Shown here piece after piece: positions 1-10,624 of a stretch of DNA of 64,000 nucleotides. The DNA is taken from positions 62,001-126,000 of the forward strand of contig NZ_JAHRGL010000030.1 in NCBI RefSeq assembly GCF_019097855.1. The letters are read 5' to 3'. Position numbers and translations under genes: made by a program. Source of the DNA: Geopseudomonas aromaticivorans. GTDB taxonomy: Bacteria; Pseudomonadota; Gammaproteobacteria; Pseudomonadales; Pseudomonadaceae. The stretch's first letter is position 1; every line of letters starts with the position of its first letter. The notes below the pieces were generated by a model. That model made no database searches. It was not told the origin of the DNA and saw only the letters and a program-made list of their open reading frames with translations.

Positions 1-135
1 CTGGATGCCGTGCTTGTCGGCGTAGCGCTGCGGCAGATGGTGCAGCCAGAAGTGGTTGTCGAAGTGCAGGTCGAGCAGGGTGCCGTCCATGTCGAGCAGG
101 ACGGTGTCGATCTGGTTCCAGGGCGGCGTGGGCAT
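1..135 (-). CDS. yrfG: GMP/IMP nucleotidase YrfG, HAD family (N-terminal fragment)
   Basis: Only the first 45 codons lie in the window; the gene runs off the left edge. The N-terminus shows HAD motif I, DMDGTLLD at residues 15-22, with the nucleophile Asp15 and the acid/base Asp17. HAD phosphatases of this subfamily dephosphorylate purine monophosphates in the cytoplasm. The assignment rests on this short stretch (DMDGTLLDLHFDNHFW is characteristic of YrfG) and on the divergent neighbours nudE and cysQ, a combination I remember from Pseudomonas genomes. The ATG at 135-133 begins just before the intergenic region shared with nudE. The rest of the protein cannot be judged from this window. Confidence 0.75.
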   Translation of the reverse strand, partial: MPTPPWNQIDTVLLDMDGTLLDLHFDNHFWLHHLPQRYADKHGIQ

Positions 136-257
136 GGTGGCGGGCGGCTCGGGCTGGGCGGCAGTGGGTGTGTCGCAGGGTGTCTCGACAACGCTGCCGG
201 GAGTCGAAAAAAGGGGCGGTTATGATAACGTGTGGGCCACGCCAAGGAGCCCAGCAT

Positions 258-824
258 ATGCGCCAGAAACCCGATGTTCTAGCCCGCGCCATCGTCGCCA
301 AGAGTCGTCTGTTCACCGTCGAGGAGCTGCAGTTGCGCTTCAGCAACGGGGTCGAGCGCACCTACGAGCGGCTGGTCAATCGCGGCCTGGGCTACGGTGC
401 AGTGATGGTGGTGGCGCTGGAGGACGCGGAGACCGTGCTGCTGATCGAGGAGTACTGCGCCGGCATCGATGCCTATGAGCTGTCGCTGCCCAAGGGGCTG
501 ATCGAGCCGGGCGAGGACGTGCTGGCGGCGGCCAATCGCGAGCTGAAGGAGGAGGCCGGCTTCGGCGCCCGCCAGCTCGAGCACATCACCGGCCTGTCGC
601 TGTCGCCGGGCTACATGAGCCAGTCCATCCAGGTGGTGCTGGCGCGCGATCTGTATGCCGAGCGCCTGCCCGGCGACGAGCCGGAGAGCATCCGCGTCGA
701 GCGCTTCAGCCTGCGCGATATCTCGCGTCTGGCCGCGGCCGACAACTTCAGCGAAGGCCGGGCCCTGGCCGCGCTGTACCTGGTGCGCGACCTGCTGACC
801 CAGCGCGGCGACTTCCAGCCGTGA
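258..824 (+). CDS. nudE: ADP compounds hydrolase NudE (Nudix)
   Basis: A 188-residue Nudix hydrolase. The complete Nudix box (GX5EX7REUXEEXGU) runs from Gly80 to Phe102, with RELKEEAGF as its second half carrying the metal-binding glutamates. NudE enzymes hydrolyse ADP-ribose, NADH and Ap3A-like ADP compounds in the cytoplasm as housecleaning enzymes. The ATG at 258 is preferred over upstream in-frame starts because AAGGAG lies 8 bases ahead of it and the family usually begins here. The stop overlaps the GTG codon that could start cysQ at 821, so the two are co-transcribed. A -10-like TATGAT sits at 221-226, without a convincing -35. Confidence 0.93.
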   Translation: MRQKPDVLARAIVAKSRLFTVEELQLRFSNGVERTYERLVNRGLGYGAVMVVALEDAETVLLIEEYCAGIDAYELSLPKGLIEPGEDVLAAANRELKEEAGFGARQLEHITGLSLSPGYMSQSIQVVLARDLYAERLPGDEPESIRVERFSLRDISRLAAADNFSEGRALAALYLVRDLLTQRGDFQP

Positions 825-832
825 GCCCAGCC

Positions 833-1651
833 ATGAGCCATCCCTTGTTGCCGGCGGTGGTCGAGCTGGTGCGCCAGGCCGGCGCGGCGACCTTGCCTTA
901 CTGGCGCGCGGACGTGGCGGTCGAGCTGAAGGCCGACGCCTCGCCGGTGACCGCTGCCGACCTGGCCGCCCACCGCCTGCTGGCCGCTGGCCTGGCGCAG
1001 CTGGCGCCGGAGATTCACCTGCTGTCCGAGGAGGACTGCGAGATCGGCCTGGCCGAGCGCCGTCACTGGGCGTGCTGGTGGCTGGTCGACCCGCTGGACG
1101 GCACCAAGGAGTTCATCGCCGGCAGCGAGGAGTTCACCGTCAACGTGGCGCTGATCGAGCAGGGCCGGGTGGTGTTCGGCGTGGTCGGCGTGCCGGCGCG
1201 CGGCCTGTGCTTCTCCGGCGGTGCCGGCCTTGGTGCCTGGCGCCTGGCGGATGGCGAGGCGCAGGCGATCGGGGTGCGCATCGCCCCGCCGGAAGTCTTC
1301 ACCGTGGTGGCCAGCCGCCGCCACTCCAGTCCGGCCCAGGAGCGCCTGCTCAGCGGGTTGGGCGAGCGCTTCGGCGATCTGGCGCTGACCAGCGTCGGCA
1401 GTTCGCTGAAGTTCTGCCTGCTGGCCGAGGGCAGCGCCGACTGCTATCCGCGCCTGGCGCCCACCTCGCAGTGGGACACCGCGGCGGCGCAGGGCGTGCT
1501 GGAAGGCGCCGGCGGCGAGGTGCTCGACCTGCGTGGCCAGCCGCTGGAGTACCCGGCGCGCGAGAGTTTTCTCAACCCGCACTTCCTCGCCCTGCCGCAG
1601 GCGGCCGAGTGGCGCGAGGAGCTGCTGCAGCTCGCCCTGGCGCTGGATTGA
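833..1651 (+). CDS. cysQ: 3'(2'),5'-bisphosphate nucleotidase CysQ
   Basis: A 272-residue member of the inositol monophosphatase fold. It hydrolyses 3'-phosphoadenosine 5'-phosphate (PAP), the by-product of sulfate activation, to AMP. Metal-site motifs are visible: Glu66-Glu67 in LLSEED, DPLDGTKEF at 86-94, and WDTAAAQ at 214-220. The length is normal for the family. I use the ATG at 833; an in-frame GTG at 821 overlapping the nudE stop (822-824) would add four residues. It forms a tight operon with nudE. An inverted repeat follows 22 bases after the stop. Confidence 0.93.
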   Translation: MSHPLLPAVVELVRQAGAATLPYWRADVAVELKADASPVTAADLAAHRLLAAGLAQLAPEIHLLSEEDCEIGLAERRHWACWWLVDPLDGTKEFIAGSEEFTVNVALIEQGRVVFGVVGVPARGLCFSGGAGLGAWRLADGEAQAIGVRIAPPEVFTVVASRRHSSPAQERLLSGLGERFGDLALTSVGSSLKFCLLAEGSADCYPRLAPTSQWDTAAAQGVLEGAGGEVLDLRGQPLEYPARESFLNPHFLALPQAAEWREELLQLALALD

Positions 1652-1673
1652 GTGCGGAGCATCTAAGCTCATC

Positions 1674-1739
1674 GGTGCGCATGGCGCACCCTACGTCGTA
1701 CCGCCTCGCTGCTTGGCCGTAGGGTGCGCCATGCGCACC
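1674..1739. repeat. Intergenic inverted repeat, family A copy 1
   Basis: Two perfectly complementary 22-base arms (1674-1695 and 1718-1739) are separated by 22 bases. The arm core is GGTGCGCATGGCGCACCC followed by TACG. The same unit occurs at 6915-6951 and 32586-32645, always between genes. This is a REP-like palindromic element that could fold as a large stem-loop between convergent cysQ and the thioesterase gene. I see no poly-T tract, so it is not a standard terminator. Confidence 0.85.
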
Positions 1740-1763
1740 CAGAGCCCTGGGCTCGGGCGCTGC

Positions 1764-2216
1764 CTACTTGTGCAGCACATACTCGCCATGCAGATGCACC
1801 GCCGTCTCGCCGCTCGGCGCGAGGATGCGGATGTCCAGGTACAGGCGCGCGCGGCCGCGGCGACGGTACATCGTTTCGAACTTCTTCCAGTCATCCGCGC
1901 TCGGTGCGGCGCAGATGGCCACGGCCTCCGCGACCACCGGCAGCGGGTAGTCGATTTGCCCACCCTTGATCACGATATGGCCGTCGTCGATGCCGGCCTC
2001 GCGCAGGCGCAGGGTCAGCCAGCCCCAGCCGGCCAGCACGCAGAGGCTGTACAGGCTGCCGCCGAACATGCTGCCGGTATGGTTGACGTTGGGGGGCAGC
2101 GGCGCGGACAGGCGCAGCTCGTGGTTTTCCCAGCCCTGTACCTTGAGCTCCATGGCGCGGGTCAGCGGGATGTCGTGATGCAGCAGTTCTTCCAGATAGC
2201 GACAGTCGGGATTCAT
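1764..2216 (-). CDS. Hotdog-fold thioesterase, YiiD C-terminal domain type
   Basis: 150 residues, spanned by one putative thioesterase (YiiD_C-like hotdog) domain. The conserved loop NHTGSMFGG at residues 45-53 lies at the start of the central helix. The C-terminal half ends in the strand-rich segment RARLYLDIRI...GETAVHLHGEYVL. Such proteins are small cytoplasmic acyl-CoA or acyl-ACP hydrolases of unknown substrate. It stands alone: cysQ converges on it, and metK lies upstream in the same direction but has its own terminator. The ATG at 2216 is the only good start. The exact substrate cannot be inferred. Confidence 0.8.
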   Translation of the reverse strand: MNPDCRYLEELLHHDIPLTRAMELKVQGWENHELRLSAPLPPNVNHTGSMFGGSLYSLCVLAGWGWLTLRLREAGIDDGHIVIKGGQIDYPLPVVAEAVAICAAPSADDWKKFETMYRRRGRARLYLDIRILAPSGETAVHLHGEYVLHK

Positions 2217-2360
2217 GTCCGGGGTGTCCTGGTTCGGTGACAGGCAAAGCGTAAGGCGCAGCGCTGACGCGCGGCGGATGGCTCATGATCCCGCCTCGGC
2301 CGCCCGGGTGCAATTGCGCCAGTGGCCGCGGCGTTCACTGCCGGGTGCTGCGCGCGCATG

Positions 2361-2394
2361 AAAAAGCCCCGCACGGCTCGCGCCGGCGGGGCTT
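2361..2394 (-). terminator. Rho-independent terminator of metK
   Basis: On the minus strand a stem of nine paired bases (AAGCCCCGC / GCGGGGCTT, at 2386-2394 and 2364-2372) closes a 13-base loop and is followed by a short T run at 2361-2365. It lies 19 bases beyond the metK stop. Confidence 0.85.
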
Positions 2395-2412
2395 CGGTGT
2401 CGCGACGGGCAG

Positions 2413-3603
<1,191 letters not shown>

Positions 3604-3666
3604 CAATCGGTTCCTGTTTTTACCGGTGGGTGAGGCGGCCTCGCGGCCGTGTCATACAGCATTCAA

Positions 3667-4668
3667 TCAATGCTTCAGGGTAGTGCGGGTAGCCGCTTCG
3701 GGCTTGGCGAAGTGGCGCACCTGGATCTGGAAACCGTTGCGCAGGCCCAGGTACAGGCTTTCGCCTGCCGTCAGACCGGCGTCTTCTGCCCAGCGGGCCA
3801 GCTCGTCCTGGTCGAAACCCAGCCACAGGTCGCCACAGGCGTCGCGCGCCCAGGACTGGTGGTGGCTGCACAGCTCGGTCAGCAGCAGGCTGCCGCCCGG
3901 GGTCAGCAGGCGCGCCAGCTGGGCCATGGCCCGTGCCGGCTCGGCAAAGTGGTGCAGCACCATGTTCAGTACCACGCAGTCGGCCGGCGCCTGATCGTCA
4001 TTCAAGGCATCGGCCAGTTTCAGTTCGACGTTGGCCAGACCCTCGGCGCTGCAGCGCTGGCGGGCCAGTTCGAGCATCGCCGGGCTGCTGTCCAGCGCGG
4101 TGACGCGGGCGAAGCGTTTCGCCAGCTCGGGGAGAAAGGCGCCGTCCCCAGGGCCGACTTCCAGAGCACTGGCACTGGCCGGCAAGTGCAGGGCATCGAG
4201 CAGGGTCAGCAGGCTGTCGCGGTACTGCGGCAGCCCGGCGATCAGGTCCTGCTGGGCGCGGAACTTCTCCAGCGTGCGGGCGAAGAAGTCGCGCGCCGCG
4301 GCGGCGCGCTGCGCCTGCACCTCGGCGATGCGCAGCTGGACCTCGGTCGGCAGCTGCAGGGCGTCCACCTCTTCCAGCAGCGCTGCCTGCAGCGCGCTGC
4401 CGGTCTGCCCGCTGGAGGCCAGGGCGCGACGATAGAAGATCGCGTTGCCTTCGCGACGGGTCGCCACCAGCCCGGCCTGGGCCAGCACCTTGAGGTGATG
4501 GCTGATGCCGGACTGGCGCATGGCGAAGATCTGCGCCAGCTCCAGCACGCCGAACGAGTCGCTGGCCAGCGCGCGCAGCACGTTGAGACGCAGCGGGTCG
4601 CCACCGGCCTTGCACAGGGCGGCCAGTTCGTCGCTGGGATCGTGGCGGAAGGCGGGCTGCGTACTCAT
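3667..4668 (-). CDS. sahR: ArsR-family regulator fused to a methyltransferase-like domain (SahR-type)
   Basis: 333 residues. The N-terminal ArsR-type winged helix covers about residues 12-85, with the recognition helix near SGISHHLKVL at 53-62. A class I methyltransferase-fold domain follows, with the SAM-pocket motif LEVGPGDGAF at 169-178. Published SahR repressors have this architecture: the methylase-like domain senses S-adenosylhomocysteine, and the regulon includes metK, ahcY and met genes. Its position directly ahead of metK and a palindrome 46 bases upstream of its start support this role here. The ATG at 4668 is chosen; the open frame extends upstream to 5061 but runs into tkt. It could instead be an active methyltransferase; function is inferred. 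Confidence 0.8.
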   Translation of the reverse strand: MSTQPAFRHDPSDELAALCKAGGDPLRLNVLRALASDSFGVLELAQIFAMRQSGISHHLKVLAQAGLVATRREGNAIFYRRALASSGQTGSALQAALLEEVDALQLPTEVQLRIAEVQAQRAAAARDFFARTLEKFRAQQDLIAGLPQYRDSLLTLLDALHLPASASALEVGPGDGAFLPELAKRFARVTALDSSPAMLELARQRCSAEGLANVELKLADALNDDQAPADCVVLNMVLHHFAEPARAMAQLARLLTPGGSLLLTELCSHHQSWARDACGDLWLGFDQDELARWAEDAGLTAGESLYLGLRNGFQIQVRHFAKPEAATRTTLKH

Positions 4669-4713
4669 AAGGCGGCGAAGTTTAATCGTCGCGGCGGCGA
4701 GTCGCAACTTCTG

Positions 4714-4731
4714 TATCAAAAAGTTTTGATA
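4714..4731. promoter_or_regulatory. Perfect palindrome, candidate SahR operator
   Basis: TATCAAAA, two bases, then TTTTGATA: 8-base perfect arms in an AT-rich island. It lies 46 bases upstream of the sahR start and 140 bases upstream of tkt. The match to SAM-cycle operators is from memory of the SahR literature; the palindrome itself is seen directly. Confidence 0.7.
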
Positions 4732-4870
4732 TTGGCGCCCGCTGGCGCGGGAGTGGCGGACGTGGATGCAAGCAATTCGCGCGGATCGACCATCTGTGAT
4801 TGCCCGTTCCCCTGCCGCTGGGCGAAAATGGCCGCCTTTTTGATCAAGCCCCCCCTGCAGGAGACCAGCG

Positions 4871-6871
4871 ATGCCCAGTCGTCGTGAGCTAGCCAATGCC
4901 ATTCGTGCCCTCAGCATGGATGCCGTGCAGAAAGCCAACAGCGGCCATCCCGGTGCACCCATGGGCATGGCGGACATCGCCGAAGTGCTGTGGCGCGACT
5001 TCCTCAAGCACAACCCGCAGAACCCGCAGTGGGCCGACCGCGACCGCTTCGTGCTGTCCAACGGCCACGGCTCGATGCTGATCTACTCGCTGCTGCACCT
5101 GACCGGCTACGACCTGGCGATCGACGACCTCAAGCAGTTCCGCCAGCTGCACAGCCGCACCCCGGGCCACCCGGAATACGGCTACACCCCGGGCGTGGAA
5201 ACCACCACCGGCCCGCTCGGCCAGGGCATCGCCAACGCCGTCGGCTTCGCCCTCGCCGAGAAGGTGCTGGGCGCGCAGTTCAACCGTCCCGGCCACGCCA
5301 TCGTCGACCACTTCACCTACGCCTTCCTCGGCGACGGCTGCATGATGGAAGGCATCAGCCACGAAGTCTGCTCGCTGGCCGGCACCCTGGGCCTGGGCAA
5401 GCTGGTCGCCTTCTACGACGACAACGGTATCTCCATCGACGGCGAAGTCGAGGGCTGGTTCACCGACGACACCCCGGCGCGCTTCGAGGCCTACGGCTGG
5501 CAGGTGATCCGCAGCGTCGACGGCCACGATGCCGAGGCGATCAAGGCTGCCGTCGAGGCTGCCCGCGCCGAAACGGGCCGTCCGACCCTGATCTGCTGCA
5601 AGACCACCATCGGCTTCGGCTCGCCGAACAAGGGCGGCAAGGAAGAGTGCCACGGCGCGCCGCTGGGCGATGCCGAGATCGCCGCCACCCGCGCCGCGCT
5701 GGGCTGGAACCATGGGCCGTTCGAGATCCCGGCCGACATCTATGCCGAGTGGGACGCCAAGGCCGCTGGCGCCGCCAACGAAGCGGAGTGGAATGCACGC
5801 TTCGCCGCCTACGCCGCCGAGTTCCCGCAACTGGCGGCCGAGTTCCAGCGCCGCATCGCCGGCGAGCTGCCGGCCGACTTCGCCGCGCAGGCTGCCGCCT
5901 ACGTCGCCGACGTCGCGGCCAAGGGCGAGACCATCGCCAGCCGCAAGGCCAGCCAGAACACCCTCAACGCCTTCGGCCCGCTGCTGCCCGAGTTCCTCGG
6001 CGGCTCGGCGGACCTGGCCGGCTCCAACCTGACCCTGTGGAAGGGCTGCCAGGGCCTGGCCCATGACGACGCCGGCGGCAACTACGTGCACTACGGCGTG
6101 CGCGAGTTCGGCATGAGCGCGATCATGAACGGCGTCGCCCTGCACGGCGGCTTCATTCCCTACGGCGCCACCTTCCTGATCTTCATGGAATACGCGCGCA
6201 ACGCCGTGCGCATGTCGGCGCTGATGAAGCAGCGCGTGCTCTACGTGTTCACCCACGACTCCATCGGTCTGGGCGAGGACGGCCCGACCCACCAGCCGAT
6301 CGAGCAGCTGGCCAGCCTGCGCGGCACGCCGAACCTCGACACCTGGCGTCCGTGCGACGCGGTCGAGTCCGCGGTGGCCTGGAAGTACGCCATCGAGCGC
6401 AACGACGGCCCGAGCGCGCTGATCTTCAGCCGCCAGAACCTGCCGCACCAGGCGCGCGACGCCCAGCAGCTGGCCGACGTGGCCCGCGGTGGCTACGTGC
6501 TCAAGGACTGCGCCGGCGAGCCGGAGCTGATCCTGATCGCCACCGGTTCGGAAATCGGCCTGGCCGTGCAGGCCTTCGACGCGCTGAGCGCCCAGGGCCG
6601 CCAGGTGCGTGTGGTGTCGATGCCGTCGACCAGCGTGTTCGACCAGCAGGACGCCGCCTACAAGCAGGCCGTGCTGCCGGTGCAGGTCGGCGCGCGCATT
6701 GCCATCGAGGCAGCGCATGCCGACTTCTGGTACAAGTACGTCGGTCTGGAAGGTCGCATCATCGGCATGACCACCTTCGGCGAGTCCGCCCCGGCGGCGC
6801 AGCTGTTCGAGGAGTTCGGTTTCACCCTCGACAACGTGCTGAGCACCGCCGAGGAGCTGCTGGACGTCTGA
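4871..6871 (+). CDS. tkt: Transketolase
   Basis: A 666-residue thiamine-diphosphate enzyme moving two-carbon units between sugar phosphates in the pentose phosphate pathway. Visible sites are His26 in SGHPGAP, His66 in NGHGSM, the TPP/Mg motif starting GDG at 154-156 with its later YDDN, and the catalytic glutamate E412 in REFGMS. CAGGAG precedes the ATG at 4871 by 7 bases. It is divergent from sahR and is followed 118 bases later by epd, with a family A repeat between them. Erythrose 4-phosphate made or used by transketolase is the substrate of Epd, which makes the neighbourhood metabolically coherent. Confidence 0.97.
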   Translation: MPSRRELANAIRALSMDAVQKANSGHPGAPMGMADIAEVLWRDFLKHNPQNPQWADRDRFVLSNGHGSMLIYSLLHLTGYDLAIDDLKQFRQLHSRTPGHPEYGYTPGVETTTGPLGQGIANAVGFALAEKVLGAQFNRPGHAIVDHFTYAFLGDGCMMEGISHEVCSLAGTLGLGKLVAFYDDNGISIDGEVEGWFTDDTPARFEAYGWQVIRSVDGHDAEAIKAAVEAARAETGRPTLICCKTTIGFGSPNKGGKEECHGAPLGDAEIAATRAALGWNHGPFEIPADIYAEWDAKAAGAANEAEWNARFAAYAAEFPQLAAEFQRRIAGELPADFAAQAAAYVADVAAKGETIASRKASQNTLNAFGPLLPEFLGGSADLAGSNLTLWKGCQGLAHDDAGGNYVHYGVREFGMSAIMNGVALHGGFIPYGATFLIFMEYARNAVRMSALMKQRVLYVFTHDSIGLGEDGPTHQPIEQLASLRGTPNLDTWRPCDAVESAVAWKYAIERNDGPSALIFSRQNLPHQARDAQQLADVARGGYVLKDCAGEPELILIATGSEIGLAVQAFDALSAQGRQVRVVSMPSTSVFDQQDAAYKQAVLPVQVGARIAIEAAHADFWYKYVGLEGRIIGMTTFGESAPAAQLFEEFGFTLDNVLSTAEELLDV

Positions 6872-6914
6872 TGCCGCGAGCGGTGGATGGCTGCGGCCAT
6901 CCACCGGCACTCCG

Positions 6915-6951
6915 GTAGGGTGCGCCTGTGGTGCGCATGGCGCACCCTACG
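6915..6951. repeat. Intergenic inverted repeat, family A copy 2
   Basis: Arms GTAGGGTGCGCC (6915-6926) and GGCGCACCCTAC (6939-6950) flank a 12-base spacer. This is a compact copy of the element at 1674-1739. It lies between tkt and epd and could attenuate read-through or stabilise the 3' end of tkt mRNA. Confidence 0.85.
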
Positions 6952-6989
6952 AGGCACTCTCCGCGCCGAGCGACAGACTGCGAGAACTC

Positions 6990-8048
6990 ATGTCGAAACG
7001 CCCCTACAAAGTCGCCCTCAACGGCTACGGCCGCATCGGCCGCTGCGTGCTGCGTGCGCTGTATGAACGTGGCGCGGATGCCGGGCTGGAAATCGTCGCG
7101 CTCAACGACCTGGCCGACCAGGCCAGCATCGAGTACCTGACCCGCTTCGACTCCACCCACGGCCGCTTCCCCGGCAAGGTGAAGGTGGCCGGCGACTGCC
7201 TGCACCTCAACGGCGACTGCGTGCAGGTGTTGCGCCAGGCCACCCCGGAAGCCATCGATTGGGCGGCGCTGGGCGTCGATCTGGTGCTGGAGTGCACCGG
7301 CGTCTACCACACCCGCCAGCAGGCCGAGCGCTTCCTGGCTGCCGGTGCGCCGCGGGTGCTGTTCTCCCAGCCGATGGCCAGCGAGGCCGACATCGACGCC
7401 ACCATCGTCTACGGGGTCAACCAGCAACGCCTGAGCGGCCACGAGCGGCTGGTGTCGAATGCTTCCTGCACCACCAACTGCAGCGTGCCGCTGCTCAAGT
7501 TGCTGAACGAGGCGATCGGCCTCGACTACGTGACCATCACCACCATCCACTCGGCGATGAACGACCAGCCGGTGATCGACGCCTATCATCACGAGGACCT
7601 GCGCCGTACCCGCTCGGCGTTCCAGTCGGTGATCCCGGTGTCGACCGGCCTGGCGCGGGGCATCGAGCGCCTGCTCCCGGAACTGGCCGGACGGATCCAG
7701 GCCAAGGCGGTGCGCGTGCCGACGGTCAACGTGTCGTGCCTGGACATCACCCTGCAGACCCGCCGCGACACCAGCGTCGCCGAGATCAACCGCGTGCTGC
7801 GCGAGGCGGCCGAGCGCGGCCCGCTGCAGGGCCTGCTCGACTACACCGAGCTGCCCCACGCCAGCTGCGATTTCAATCACGACCCCCATTCGGCCATCGT
7901 CGACGGCAGCCAGACCCTGGTGTCCGGCCCCCGGCTGGTCAACCTGCTGGCCTGGTTCGACAACGAATGGGGCTTTGCCAACCGTATGCTCGACGTGGCG
8001 GAACACTTCCTCCGCGTCGCCCATTGCCCACAGCCCATGAAGGACTGA
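6990..8048 (+). CDS. epd: D-erythrose-4-phosphate dehydrogenase
   Basis: A 352-residue member of the GAPDH family. It has the NAD-binding motif NGYGRIGR at 11-18 and the catalytic cysteine Cys160 in SNASCTTNC. The family oxidises erythrose 4-phosphate to 4-phosphoerythronate, the first step of the DXP-dependent PLP pathway. It is called Epd rather than Gap because of its place between tkt and pgk, as in many gammaproteobacteria. A GAPDH of related specificity cannot be excluded from sequence alone. The stop is 5 bases before the pgk start and contains the pgk ribosome-binding site (AAGGA at 8041-8045), indicating one transcript. Confidence 0.88.
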   Translation: MSKRPYKVALNGYGRIGRCVLRALYERGADAGLEIVALNDLADQASIEYLTRFDSTHGRFPGKVKVAGDCLHLNGDCVQVLRQATPEAIDWAALGVDLVLECTGVYHTRQQAERFLAAGAPRVLFSQPMASEADIDATIVYGVNQQRLSGHERLVSNASCTTNCSVPLLKLLNEAIGLDYVTITTIHSAMNDQPVIDAYHHEDLRRTRSAFQSVIPVSTGLARGIERLLPELAGRIQAKAVRVPTVNVSCLDITLQTRRDTSVAEINRVLREAAERGPLQGLLDYTELPHASCDFNHDPHSAIVDGSQTLVSGPRLVNLLAWFDNEWGFANRMLDVAEHFLRVAHCPQPMKD

Positions 8049-8053
8049 AGCCC

Positions 8054-9214
8054 ATGACCGTTTTGAAGATGTCCGACCTCGACCTCGCCGGCAAGCGCGT
8101 GCTGATCCGCGAAGACCTCAACGTCCCGGTGAAGGACGGCGTGGTGAAGAGCGACGCCCGCATCCTCGCCTCCCTGCCGACCATCAAGCTGGCGCTGGAG
8201 AAGGGTGCCGCGGTGATGGTCTGCTCGCACCTGGGTCGCCCGACCGAGGGCGAGTTCTCCGCCGAGAACAGCCTCAAGCCGGTCGCCGAGTTCCTGAGCA
8301 AGGCGCTGGGCCGCGAAGTGCCGCTGGTCGCCGACTACCTGGGCGGCGTCGACGTGCAGCCGGGCCAGATCGTGCTGTTCGAGAACGTGCGTTTCAACAA
8401 GGGCGAGAAGAAGAACAGCGACGAGCTGGCGCAGCAGTACGCCGCGCTGTGCGACGTGTTCGTCATGGACGCCTTCGGCACCGCCCACCGCGCCGAGGGC
8501 TCGACCCACGGCGTCGCCAAGTTCGCCAAGGTCGCCGCGGCCGGCCCGCTGCTGGCCGCCGAGCTGGACGCGCTGGGCAAGGCGCTGGGCAGCCCGGCGC
8601 GGCCGATGGTGGCCATCGTCGCCGGCTCCAAGGTGTCGACCAAGCTCGACGTGCTGACCTCGCTGGCCGACATCTGCGACCAGCTGATCGTCGGCGGCGG
8701 CATCGCCAACACCTTCCTCGCCGCCGCCGGCTACAAGGTCGGCAAGTCGCTGTGCGAAGCCGACCTGCTGGACACCGCCCGCGCCATCGCCGCCAAGGTT
8801 AGCGTGCCGCTGCCGGTCGACGTGGTGGTCGCCAAGGAGTTCGCCGAAACGGCCGCCGCGACCGTCAAGCTGATCGGTGACGTCGCCGACGACGACATGA
8901 TCCTCGACATCGGCCCGCAGACCGCAGCGATGTTCGGCGAGATGCTCAAGGCCTCGAAGACCATCCTGTGGAACGGCCCGGTCGGCGTGTTCGAGTTCGA
9001 CCAGTTCGGCAACGGTACCAAGGTGCTGGCCCAGGCCATCGCCGAAAGCCCCGCCTTTTCCATCGCTGGCGGCGGCGACACCCTGGCGGCCATCGACAAG
9101 TACGGCGTGGCCGAGCAGATCTCCTATATTTCCACCGGCGGTGGCGCCTTCCTCGAGTTCGTCGAGGGCAAGGTCCTGCCGGCCGTGGCGGTGCTCGAAG
9201 AGCGCGCCAAGTAA
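8054..9214 (+). CDS. pgk: Phosphoglycerate kinase
   Basis: 386 residues, the normal single-subunit bacterial length. It interconverts 1,3-bisphosphoglycerate + ADP and 3-phosphoglycerate + ATP. The N-terminal substrate-binding segment ([12 protein letters not shown]) and the C-terminal nucleotide-binding loop GGGDT at 339-343 are present. The ATG at 8054 is chosen because AAGGA precedes it by 8 bases; the open frame itself extends back to 7259 through epd in another frame and is not real there. It is translationally close-coupled to epd. Confidence 0.97.
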   Translation: MTVLKMSDLDLAGKRVLIREDLNVPVKDGVVKSDARILASLPTIKLALEKGAAVMVCSHLGRPTEGEFSAENSLKPVAEFLSKALGREVPLVADYLGGVDVQPGQIVLFENVRFNKGEKKNSDELAQQYAALCDVFVMDAFGTAHRAEGSTHGVAKFAKVAAAGPLLAAELDALGKALGSPARPMVAIVAGSKVSTKLDVLTSLADICDQLIVGGGIANTFLAAAGYKVGKSLCEADLLDTARAIAAKVSVPLPVDVVVAKEFAETAAATVKLIGDVADDDMILDIGPQTAAMFGEMLKASKTILWNGPVGVFEFDQFGNGTKVLAQAIAESPAFSIAGGGDTLAAIDKYGVAEQISYISTGGGAFLEFVEGKVLPAVAVLEERAK

Positions 9215-9225
9215 TACCAGCGCCA

Positions 9226-9300
9226 GGGACGCTCTGCGTCCCGGTGCATGGACGCCGGAGCGTCCTGGGATGCATTCCCACGCGCAAGCGTGGGAACGAT
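9226..9300. repeat. Intergenic palindromic repeats, family B copy 1
   Basis: Three successive small palindromes: GGGACGCTCTGCGTCCC (9226-9242), GGACGCCGGAGCGTCC (9250-9265), and a hairpin of TTCCCACGC/GCGTGGGAA (about 9274-9297). The same motifs recur in a different order at 33493-33593. It lies in the pgk-fba gap, which otherwise shows only a ribosome-binding site ahead of fba. Confidence 0.85.
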
Positions 9301-9382
9301 CAGCAACCGACAGACTTGAACCCGGCCTGCCCCTGCGGCAGGCTGGGCACCAAATAATCGACCCTTACTGGGAGCACCACAG

Positions 9383-10447
9383 ATGGCACTTATCAGCATG
9401 CGCCAGATGCTGGATCACGCCGCCGAATTCGGCTACGGCGTACCGGCCTTCAACGTCAACAACCTCGAGCAGATGCGCGCCATCATGGAAGCGGCCGACA
9501 AGACCGACTCCCCGGTGATCGTCCAGGCCTCCGCCGGCGCGCGCAAGTACGCCGGTGCGCCCTTCCTGCGCCACCTTATCCTCGCCGCCATCGAAGAATT
9601 CCCGCACATCCCGGTGTGCATGCACCAGGACCACGGCACCAGCCCGGACGTCTGCCAACGCTCGATCCAGCTGGGCTTCAGCTCGGTGATGATGGACGGC
9701 TCGCTGATGGCCGACGGCAAGACCCCGGCCGACTACGACTACAACGTGCGCGTGACCCAGCAGACCGTGGCCATGGCCCACGCCTGCGGCGTGTCGGTGG
9801 AAGGCGAGCTGGGCTGCCTGGGCAGCCTGGAAACCGGCCAGGCCGGCGAGGAAGACGGCGTCGGTGCCGAGGGTACCCTCGACCACAGCCAGATGCTGAC
9901 CGATCCGGAAGAAGCGGCGGCCTTCGTCAAGGCCACCCAGGTCGACGCCCTGGCCATCGCCATCGGCACCAGCCACGGCGCCTACAAGTTCACCAAGCCG
10001 CCGACCGGCGACGTGCTGGCCATCGAGCGCATCAAGGAAATCCACAAGCGCATCCCCAACACCCACTTGGTGATGCACGGCTCCTCCTCGGTGCCGCAGG
10101 AGTGGCTGGCGATCATCAACCAGTACGGTGGCGACATCAAGGAAACCTACGGCGTGCCGGTCGAGGAGATCGTCGAAGGCATCAAGCACGGCGTGCGCAA
10201 GGTCAACATCGACACCGACCTGCGCCTGGCCTCCACCGGCGCGATCCGCCGCATGATGGCCGAGCAGCCGAGCGAGTTCGACCCGCGCAAGTTCTTCGCC
10301 CAGACCATCGTGGCCATGCGCGACATCTGCATCGCCCGCTACGAAGCCTTCGGCACCGCCGGCCAAGCCTCGAAGATCAAGGCGATCTCCCTGGAAGGCA
10401 TGTTCCAGCGCTACGCCAAGGGCGAGCTGAACGCCAAGGTCAACTGA
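9383..10447 (+). CDS. fba: Class II fructose-1,6-bisphosphate aldolase
   Basis: A 354-residue zinc aldolase cleaving or forming fructose 1,6-bisphosphate. Expected metal and catalytic residues are present: Asp83 and His84 in MHQDHG, His198 in GTSHGAYKF and His232 in MHGSSS. The ATG at 9383 follows GGGAG by about 11 bases. It is the last gene of the tkt-epd-pgk-fba run and is followed by a strong terminator. A repeat-bearing gap of 168 bases separates it from pgk, so it may be partly uncoupled from the upstream genes. Confidence 0.97.
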   Translation: MALISMRQMLDHAAEFGYGVPAFNVNNLEQMRAIMEAADKTDSPVIVQASAGARKYAGAPFLRHLILAAIEEFPHIPVCMHQDHGTSPDVCQRSIQLGFSSVMMDGSLMADGKTPADYDYNVRVTQQTVAMAHACGVSVEGELGCLGSLETGQAGEEDGVGAEGTLDHSQMLTDPEEAAAFVKATQVDALAIAIGTSHGAYKFTKPPTGDVLAIERIKEIHKRIPNTHLVMHGSSSVPQEWLAIINQYGGDIKETYGVPVEEIVEGIKHGVRKVNIDTDLRLASTGAIRRMMAEQPSEFDPRKFFAQTIVAMRDICIARYEAFGTAGQASKIKAISLEGMFQRYAKGELNAKVN

Positions 10448-10470
10448 TCGCCGCGTTTGCCGTACCGCCA

Positions 10471-10502
10471 CAAGGCCCGCCTCGCGCGGGCCTTGTGCTT
10501 TC
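10471..10502 (+). terminator. Rho-independent terminator of fba
   Basis: Ten-base perfect stem (CAAGGCCCGC at 10471-10480 with GCGGGCCTTG at 10486-10495), a five-base loop and a short T-rich tail. It lies 24 bases after the fba stop. Confidence 0.85.
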
Positions 10503-10588
10503 TGGCGGGCAACTCGGCGGCGTCTGCGCATGGCCGCGCTGGGCCGGGGGGATTCGGGCGGCCCCGGGGCCGGGGCGGGCCGGCAGGT

Positions 10589-10609
10589 GGCCGCTCGCGG
10601 CGAGCGGCC
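10589..10609. repeat. GC-rich perfect hairpin
   Basis: Ten-base arms (GGCCGCTCGC and its complement) around one base, inside a G+C-rich gap. It lies 15 bases beyond the stop of the minus-strand zinc protein gene. There is no T run, so it may be an mRNA 3' stabiliser rather than a terminator. Confidence 0.6.
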
Positions 10610-10624
10610 GAGGTGGGCGGCGGG

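Noticed and set aside
3604-3666. SAM or SAH riboswitch ahead of metK
   Set aside because: The 63-base leader shows only a short GC hairpin and a ribosome-binding site; nothing resembles a SAM or SAH aptamer.
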